From Actinomycetes bacterium (GTDB taxonomy: Bacteria; Actinomycetota; Humimicrobiia; JAHJRV01): a stretch of 13,888 nucleotides of DNA. How positions within the stretch are numbered: the first letter of the stretch is position 1; every line of letters starts with the position of its first letter. Made by a program: the position numbers and the translations under genes. The notes below the pieces were generated by a model. The model did no database searches, was not told the origin of the DNA, and saw nothing but the letters and a program-made list of their open reading frames with translations. The stretch lies in contig JAUWOM010000017.1 in NCBI GenBank assembly GCA_030612085.1, positions 1 through 13,888 of the forward strand, written 5' to 3'. Positions 7,561-13,888 of the stretch are shown here, piece after piece.

Positions 7561-8481
7561 TTATAGATTTTCTTTCTTAAAATTTATGACATCATCTAAA
7601 TAAGGGAGTGAGCTCTGTGTTCCTTCTTTTGTAACAGTAAGTGCTCCAACTTTTGAAGCCATATCGATTGCTATATCTATATCTTCATCATTTGCTAATG
7701 CAACAGCAATTGCACCAATATAAGCATCTCCAGCTGCCGTTGTGTCCACAGCATTAGCCTTATAAGCATCAAACTTTCTCACTTCTTTTTCAGTAATATA
7801 TATACTTCCTTTTTCTCCTAAAGTAACAATTATTTTTTTTACTCCCCTTTTTATAAGCTTTTTGGAAGCAGATACAATATCTTTTTCACTTTTTATTTCA
7901 ATTCCTCCTAATATTTCAACTTCTGTCTCATTGGGAATTAACAAATCAATATTTTTTATAATCTCATCATCCAATTCCTGTGCAGGGGCAGGATTAAGTA
8001 TCGTATATTTTCCTAATTCTTTTGATTTAATGAGTGAATGTTTTACTACTTCTAAAGGTACTTCTAATTGAATTACAACTATTTTTGAATCTTTAATAAC
8101 ATCCAATATTTCATCAATATCTTTTTTTGTAATTTTATAATTCGCTCCTGAAATAACTACTATTGAATTATTTGCCTGCTCATCCACAATTATTAAAGCC
8201 ACTCCTGTAGAACAATTTTTTTCTTTCTTTATATTTTCTACATTTACTCCATTTTTTTTCAGAGAATTTATAAGTATATCTCCAAAGCTATCAAATCCAA
8301 CTTTTCCTATCATATTCACTTTACCACCAAGCCTCGCCATAGCAACTGCTTGATTTGCACCTTTTCCACCTGGAAATTGCTTGAAATCATATCCTATTAC
8401 TGTTTCACCAATCTTTGGCATATATTTTGAAGTTGCAACTAAATCCATGTTTAAACTACCAATAACTGTAATTCTTCCCAT
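7561..8481 (-). CDS. rbsK: Ribokinase (PfkB family)
   Basis: Phosphorylates ribose to ribose 5-phosphate in the cytoplasm; 306 residues, normal for ribokinase. It has the sugar-contacting NMD (11-13), PfkB signature 1 beginning at GGKGAN (38-43), the segment TGVALIIVD (92-100), NPAPA (163-167), PNETE (183-187) and the anion hole with catalytic base in DTTAAGDA (246-253, Asp252). The ATG at 8481 is preceded on the minus strand by TAAGGAG (8489-8495). It lies 60 bases after ftsH with no clear terminator between them, so it is probably co-transcribed. It faces the nucleoside hydrolase operon end to end, and the ribose that enzyme releases is its substrate. A related PfkB sugar or nucleoside kinase is the main alternative; the motifs favour ribokinase. 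Confidence 0.9.
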   Translation of the reverse strand: MGRITVIGSLNMDLVATSKYMPKIGETVIGYDFKQFPGGKGANQAVAMARLGGKVNMIGKVGFDSFGDILINSLKKNGVNVENIKKEKNCSTGVALIIVDEQANNSIVVISGANYKITKKDIDEILDVIKDSKIVVIQLEVPLEVVKHSLIKSKELGKYTILNPAPAQELDDEIIKNIDLLIPNETEVEILGGIEIKSEKDIVSASKKLIKRGVKKIIVTLGEKGSIYITEKEVRKFDAYKANAVDTTAAGDAYIGAIAVALANDEDIDIAIDMASKVGALTVTKEGTQSSLPYLDDVINFKKENL

Positions 8482-8541
8482 TCTTATACTCCTTAGATTA
8501 ATGAAAGGTTTAAAAGATGTTATAGAGTGGTTAATAACAAG

Positions 8542-10461
<1,920 letters not shown>

Positions 10462-10486
10462 TTGTATCTCCTAATATAATTTTAAA

Positions 10487-10503
10487 ACTGGGTAAAACCC
10501 AGT
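10487..10503 (-). terminator. Hairpin in the ftsH leader (attenuator or weak terminator)
   Basis: ACTGGGT, a 3-base spacer and ACCCAGT form a perfect 7-bp stem. Read on the minus strand it is followed by TTTTAAAATTATATT and then the AGGAGA of ftsH, about 14 bases downstream. It could end part of the hpt transcript, mark a processing site, or influence ftsH translation. The T-tract is short, so full termination is unlikely. Confidence 0.45.
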
Positions 10504-10630
10504 CTGCTCTTTAATTCAAACTCTATCTTTAAGAATATATTACCATAATCTATTCTTTTTTTCTATTCTCTGAAATAATGGGGGGATTTTATTAGGTGAA
10601 TTTTCTCCTATTTCACGTATCTCTCTAATG

Positions 10631-11179
10631 TCAATCTTCTTTAAATACCCTTACTTCTGTTATGTGTCTATAATCCTCTGCAAAGTCAAGACCATAACCT
10701 ATAACAAATTCTGGTGGTATTACAAATCCCACATACTTTATTTTGACATTAACAACTCTATTTGCAGGTTTATTAAGTAATGTACAAACTTCTAAGGATT
10801 TAGGGTTTCGAGTTTTAAGATTCTTAACTAAATAATTAATTGTTCTCCCCGTATCAACTATATCTTCTATAATTAATACATCCTTTCCCTCTATATTCAT
10901 ATCTAAATCTTTATAGATTCTAACAACTCCCGAGCTTTTAGTACTGTCTCCATAACTGCTTGTAGCCATAAAGTCGAACTTTGCAGGTATAGAGATTTCT
11001 TTAGCCAAATCAGTCACAAACATGAAGGCTCCTCTTAAAATTATTACACATATGAGGTCTTTTCCTTCATAATCTTGAGATATCTGCTTTGCAAGCTCTT
11101 TGATTCTCTTTTCTATTTGTTCTTTACTTATAAGAACTTTACCAACTTTTTCATCCATCTTATTAATCCGCTTTTTCAC
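10631..11179 (-). CDS. hpt: Hypoxanthine-guanine phosphoribosyltransferase
   Basis: Purine salvage enzyme that joins hypoxanthine or guanine to PRPP, giving IMP or GMP; 182 residues, normal for bacterial HPRT. Seen are LRGAFMF (48-54), the flexible-loop segment SSYGDSTKSSG (74-84), the PRPP-binding motif VLIIEDIVDTGRT (101-113) and the C-terminal VGFVIPPEFVIGYGLD followed by YR. I place the start at GTG 11177-11179, four bases after AAGGAGG (11184-11190 on the minus strand). The frame stays open to an ATG at 11230, but that would add 17 unconserved hydrophobic residues running over the ribosome-binding site. It lies between tilS and ftsH, a conserved Bacillota order. It would recycle the bases released by the nucleoside hydrolase. 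Confidence 0.95.
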   Translation of the reverse strand: MKKRINKMDEKVGKVLISKEQIEKRIKELAKQISQDYEGKDLICVIILRGAFMFVTDLAKEISIPAKFDFMATSSYGDSTKSSGVVRIYKDLDMNIEGKDVLIIEDIVDTGRTINYLVKNLKTRNPKSLEVCTLLNKPANRVVNVKIKYVGFVIPPEFVIGYGLDFAEDYRHITEVRVFKED

Positions 11180-11228
11180 AAATCCTCCTTTAAATAGATA
11201 TGGTTTAAAAATAGAAATAATTAATAAC

Positions 11229-11244
11229 AATAATTACAATTATT
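11229..11244 (-). other. AT-only hairpin between tilS and hpt
   Basis: AATAATT (11229-11235), AC, and AATTATT (11238-11244) form a 7-bp stem. A wider pairing ATTAATAA/TTATTAAT is also possible. It lies 14 bases after the tilS stop, and TATTTCTATTTTT follows further on the minus strand. Without G-C pairs it is too weak to call a terminator with confidence. Confidence 0.2.
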
Positions 11245-11257
11245 AATCTGCCCCAAA

Positions 11258-12658
11258 TTAGTTTAATTCTTTTACATTAACAATTAAAATCTTCTTTGTC
11301 TCTGGCTTCACTTTTACTCTTTCATCTATTCTATAACCAACAATCCATACAATTTTCTCACTATCAACTAAAATAGGTATTGTTTTTCTCTTCTCCCGGG
11401 CAATTTTCTCATCTACAAAGAAATCTTGGAGTTTCTTTCCTTTATCTAATCCAAGAGGTATAAATCTGTCACCAAATTTCCACGGTCTTACACAAAGTTG
11501 TGGAATTATACTTTCATAATCCAAATAAGCAATTTTTTTGTTATCTTTAATTTTAGCATCTTTTCCATCAACAATCTTTGTTTCAATTACTAAGTTTAAG
11601 GTTTCTAAAATACAGGTTCCCTCTATAGGAATCTCTTTTTTAAAAAAGATTTTTTGTTTCTCGATTTTTTTAATAACCAAATTTTCTTTATCTTTAACAA
11701 CCTTTATAAATTTCGGTAGATTAAACTTAAAAAACTCCGTTTCATTTTTTAAAGAATCTATTATATCCTCAACTGCATTAAATGAAATATCCAAAAGTTC
11801 ACCTTTTTTCTCCTCTATGGCTAACCTCAATAGTCTTCTGTTTAATGCGTGTGGTAGATTTTTAAGTTCAATTATTGGAATATAAACATCATTATTTTTT
11901 CTTTTTGATATTTTGTAATAGATCTTTTTGGTTAAGCTGTTTAAAAATCTATCTTCCTCTAAATAGATCTTTGAAAAATTTATCAAATTCTTTAAAAAAT
12001 ATTTTTTACTGATCTCCCTCATTAGGGGAATCAATCTGTTTCTTATAGCGTTTCTGAAGTAATAACTTTCAAGATTTGTTTGATCTATTCTATAATTAAT
12101 TTTATTTTCGTAACAGAATTTCTCTATTTCATCTCTGAATATATATATAAGCGGTCTAATAAATTTCCCCTGAGTGGGTGGAATTCCTATCATACCTTTT
12201 GTACCTGTTCCTCTCATTAATCTCATAATTATAGTTTCAGCTAAATCATTTGCGTTATGACCTGTCGCTATTTTTGTGATCTTCTCTTGATTAGCAACTT
12301 TCTGAATTAGATTCAACCTTAGCTCTCTTGCGCCAGTTTCAAATGATAATCCTCTTTTTTTTGCATACTTCTCAGCTGATTCTACATTTAGGGTTAGCTT
12401 TAGTTCCAATTTTTCTGATAATTCCTTAACAAATTGTGCTTCAATTGAGGATTGACCCTCTCTTGTTAGATGGTCAAGGTGAAAAAGGTGTAAATTAATA
12501 TCATAAATATCTTTTAATTTTAAAAGGATATGTAGTAAAGCCATAGAATCAGGTCCTGCAGAAATTGAAACTAAAACCTTATCACCACTAATTAGCATAT
12601 TATATTTATCTATTGTTTCTTTTACTTTATCTACAAGATCAGTTTTTTCAATCATCAT
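11258..12658 (-). CDS. tilS: tRNA(Ile)-lysidine synthase TilS
   Basis: Converts cytidine 34 of the CAU-anticodon isoleucine tRNA to lysidine, using ATP and lysine, so that AUA is read as isoleucine. It has 466 residues, the long form with an N-terminal PP-loop ATPase and a C-terminal TilS domain. The PP-loop is SISAGPDS (31-38), with Ala where the second position is usually Gly. Further marks are GHNANDLAET (133-142), RPL at 168-170, DQTN then RNAIRNRLIP (192-211), and in the C-terminal domain RPWKFGDRF (391-399) and KKLQDFFVDEKI (408-419). AUA codons are common in this genome, so the enzyme should be essential. No Shine-Dalgarno sequence precedes ATG 12658; two ATGs lie in tandem (12658 and 12655), and a five-codon frame overlaps the start. 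Confidence 0.95.
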   Translation of the reverse strand: MMIEKTDLVDKVKETIDKYNMLISGDKVLVSISAGPDSMALLHILLKLKDIYDINLHLFHLDHLTREGQSSIEAQFVKELSEKLELKLTLNVESAEKYAKKRGLSFETGARELRLNLIQKVANQEKITKIATGHNANDLAETIIMRLMRGTGTKGMIGIPPTQGKFIRPLIYIFRDEIEKFCYENKINYRIDQTNLESYYFRNAIRNRLIPLMREISKKYFLKNLINFSKIYLEEDRFLNSLTKKIYYKISKRKNNDVYIPIIELKNLPHALNRRLLRLAIEEKKGELLDISFNAVEDIIDSLKNETEFFKFNLPKFIKVVKDKENLVIKKIEKQKIFFKKEIPIEGTCILETLNLVIETKIVDGKDAKIKDNKKIAYLDYESIIPQLCVRPWKFGDRFIPLGLDKGKKLQDFFVDEKIAREKRKTIPILVDSEKIVWIVGYRIDERVKVKPETKKILIVNVKELN

Positions 12659-12759
12659 TTTTTCTTATTCATAATTTTAAGATTAAGGATTAAAAAACTA
12701 AAATTTTTATTGCTATTATTTTTTATTTTTTCTCAATTTATCCTGTGATTACTAATTTT

Positions 12760-13383
12760 TTATGTTGAAACCTTTTTTCTTTTTTCAAAGGACCTTTTAA
12801 GATCAAAACGTATTTTATAAATTACAATAATTGCCAAAATTAAAAATACTGTTGCTTCTAAAAAGGATTTTCTAAAATATAAGAAAGAAAAAGGTCCAAT
12901 AATATAAGCTACCATGGCTCCAATATAGAAATCTTTAAAAAATATAAGTGTTAATATAAATCCAATTATTGAGGGAATAAGAACCAATGGATTAAGATTG
13001 GGATTGAGATTAGCATTAAGAATAAGAGCTAATAAGGCACCAACATTTGTAGCTACCCCCTTTCCACCTGTAAGCTTCAAAAATATTGACCAATTATGAC
13101 CAGCAACTGAAGCTACTGCTACTAAAATAGGAATCCATTTAATTGAGGAATATCTCATTGCCAAATAAGTAGGAATAAAGCCTTTTGCAATATCTAAAAT
13201 ACCTGTTATAATGCCAAGTTTGAGATCAACATTCTTTAAAACATTCATCGTCCCAACATTACCACTTCCAATATCTCTAATATCTTTATTCTTAAATAAT
13301 TTAACTATAATATAAGCTGGTGGAAATGACCCTGAGATATAACCAAAAATTACCAATAAAATATCAACAATATATTTCACCAT
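12760..13383 (-). CDS. plsY: Glycerol-3-phosphate acyltransferase PlsY
   Basis: Inner-membrane enzyme that uses acyl-phosphate to acylate glycerol 3-phosphate, the first step of phospholipid synthesis; 207 residues, as usual. It has several membrane segments, starting at about 5-20, and the family motifs GSGNVGTMN (39-47; commonly GSGNxGATN) and GHNWSIFLKLTGGKGVAT (95-112). A loop at 122-131 contains an unusual xN dipeptide repeat (LNANLNPNLN) encoded by an imperfect hexamer repeat in the DNA. The C-terminus is basic. ATG 13383 is preceded on the minus strand by GGAGGTGA (13388-13395), a perfect match to the 16S rRNA tail. It lies 101 bases upstream of tilS, with no convincing terminator in between, and may share its transcript. 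Confidence 0.95.
   Translation of the reverse strand: MVKYIVDILLVIFGYISGSFPPAYIIVKLFKNKDIRDIGSGNVGTMNVLKNVDLKLGIITGILDIAKGFIPTYLAMRYSSIKWIPILVAVASVAGHNWSIFLKLTGGKGVATNVGALLALILNANLNPNLNPLVLIPSIIGFILTLIFFKDFYIGAMVAYIIGPFSFLYFRKSFLEATVFLILAIIVIYKIRFDLKRSFEKRKKVST
12991..13020. repeat. Imperfect hexamer tandem repeat inside plsY
   Basis: Five consecutive 6-base units begin with ATT on the plus strand (ATTAAG, ATTGGG, ATTGAG, ATTAGC, ATTAAG). On the coding strand they give alternating xN residues 122-131. This looks like replication slippage in a tolerant loop between membrane segments. Confidence 0.6.
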
Positions 13384-13387
13384 AAAC

Positions 13388-13395
13388 TCACCTCC
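13388..13395 (-). promoter_or_regulatory. Ribosome-binding site of plsY
   Basis: GGAGGTGA on the minus strand is a full match to the anti-Shine-Dalgarno sequence and lies four bases before ATG 13383, fixing the plsY start. Confidence 0.75.
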
Positions 13396-13413
13396 AAATA
13401 AAATTATATGATT

Positions 13414-13442
13414 ATTATAATAAAAAAGGTAATTTTAATTAA
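13414..13442 (-). promoter_or_regulatory. Candidate promoter for the plsY-tilS-hpt-ftsH genes
   Basis: On the minus strand TATAAT (13414-13419) lies 17 bases after TTAATT (13437-13442), giving a start near 13407 and a leader of about 24 bases that keeps the plsY ribosome-binding site. The -35 is poor (3 of 6), and the region is so AT-rich that the -10 match may be chance. Confidence 0.3.
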
Positions 13443-13461
13443 TACAATCTGTTTCTCATAG

Positions 13462-13524
13462 ATGATCTAATCTTATAATATAAATCACAATCTCAAATGG
13501 TTCAGGATGATAAGAATAGATCAT
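13462..13524. repeat. Inverted repeat in the galT-plsY spacer
   Basis: ATGATCTA (13462-13469) and TAGATCAT (13517-13524) are perfect 8-bp inverted repeats 47 bases apart. The left arm also lies within the palindrome TAGATGATCTA. They flank the region upstream of the plsY promoter candidate and could be paired protein-binding sites, though AT-rich chance matches are possible. Confidence 0.3.
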
Positions 13525-13530
13525 AATAAT

Positions 13531-13550
13531 ACAGAACTGTTTACTTCTGT
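13531..13550 (-). terminator. Weak hairpin at the end of galT
   Basis: ACAGAA (13531-13536) and TTCTGT (13545-13550) form a 6-bp stem with an 8-base loop that overlaps the last base of the galT stop codon; ATTATTATG follows on the minus strand. No real T-tract is present, so this is at best a weak terminator or mRNA-end stabiliser. Confidence 0.25.
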
Positions 13551-13888
13551 TATTTATTAAAATTTTTTAAATATTTGGCGCACTCTTCTGGAAGGGTTGT
13601 GTTAATTATAGTTCCTGTTCCAAGCTCGAAACCACCAGTTGTTGTAAGTTTAGGAATAATCTCAAAATGCCAGTGGTAATGTTTATGATTATTATGAAGA
13701 GGTGCACTATGGAGCCAATAATTTAAAGGTGGATCATTCAATCCATTATAGATTTTTTTCATTGTATTTCTTAATATTTTAGAACAATCAACTAAATCAT
13801 TTTCACCCATATCTGAGAAACTTTCCATATGTTCTTTGGGAATTATCCAGGTTTCAAATGGAAGTTTTGAAGCAAAAGGTTCGAACGC
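13550..13888 (-). CDS. galT: Galactose-1-phosphate uridylyltransferase, C-terminal part (cut by the window edge)
   Basis: Leloir-pathway enzyme that exchanges UMP between UDP-glucose and galactose 1-phosphate. Only the last 112 residues are in the window; the frame is open through the right edge, and the family is usually about 320-350 residues, so roughly two thirds lie outside, including the nucleophilic HPH histidine. The visible part begins PFASKLPFETWIIPKEH, carries LHSAPL and then HYHWHFEIIP (the histidines match the iron-site residues His281, His296 and His298 of the E. coli enzyme), and ends with GGFELGTG and a PEECAKYL helix. The internal ATG at 13828 is not the start. It lies upstream of plsY on the same strand, with a 166-base spacer. 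Confidence 0.9.
   Translation of the reverse strand, partial: AFEPFASKLPFETWIIPKEHMESFSDMGENDLVDCSKILRNTMKKIYNGLNDPPLNYWLHSAPLHNNHKHYHWHFEIIPKLTTTGGFELGTGTIINTTLPEECAKYLKNFNK

Noticed and set aside
11180..11230. ATG at 11230 as start of hpt
   Set aside because: It would add 17 unconserved residues encoded across the strong AAGGAGG site that serves the GTG at 11179.
11538..11885. Plus-strand open frame of 115 codons inside tilS
   Set aside because: It is antisense to a well-supported TilS protein, composed of low-complexity Ser/Phe/Ile-rich sequence, without a ribosome-binding site.
13531..13550. Strong terminator after galT
   Set aside because: The stem has only 6 pairs and no T-run, so it was kept only as a weak candidate.
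13550..13828. A separate 92-residue protein starting at ATG 13828
   Set aside because: The frame continues upstream to the window edge with GalT-like sequence (PFASKLPFETW), so this Met is internal to galT.

Overview
This AT-rich window (coding DNA roughly one third G+C; the DNA between genes far lower) comes from an anaerobe-like or thermophile-like bacterium with low-GC Gram-positive gene order. The run tilS-hpt-ftsH is a classic Bacillota arrangement, and Shine-Dalgarno sites are strong (AGGAGG type) with frequent TTG starts. The sequence alone does not fix the phylum: a low-GC Bacillota lineage, Atribacterota or Thermotogota-like bacterium would all fit.

Layout. Positions 1-568 are almost entirely non-coding: perhaps the last few codons of an upstream gene, then 240 bases at about 8% G+C, an island containing a nested inverted repeat (301-349), and a promoter and leader. 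From 569 to 7460 a plus-strand operon encodes a BMP/PnrA-type lipoprotein, a double-domain ABC ATPase, two inner-membrane permeases, a nucleoside hydrolase and an amidohydrolase of the MTA/SAH deaminase class. A strong hairpin with a T-tract separates the lipoprotein from the ATPase; after it the genes overlap by 4-17 bases. From 7561 to the right edge everything is on the minus strand. In transcription order the genes are galT (only the C-terminal part), plsY, tilS, hpt, ftsH and a ribokinase, and the two gene sets converge at about 7461-7560.

How the genes fit together. The plus-strand operon looks like a nucleoside scavenging unit: capture, import, deamination, and hydrolysis to free base plus ribose. 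The two products have takers on the opposite strand: ribokinase for ribose, and Hpt for hypoxanthine or guanine. Uptake, breakdown and re-use of purine nucleosides can therefore be assembled from this one window. The remaining genes are housekeeping: tRNA-Ile lysidine synthesis, membrane proteolysis, phospholipid acylation and galactose metabolism.

I found no phage, transposase, CRISPR, tRNA or rRNA, and no clearly new multi-gene system. The points most worth a second look are the unusual substrate pocket of the amidohydrolase, the attenuator next to an ATPase start lacking a ribosome-binding site, and the GC-elevated inverted-repeat island in the left intergenic region.
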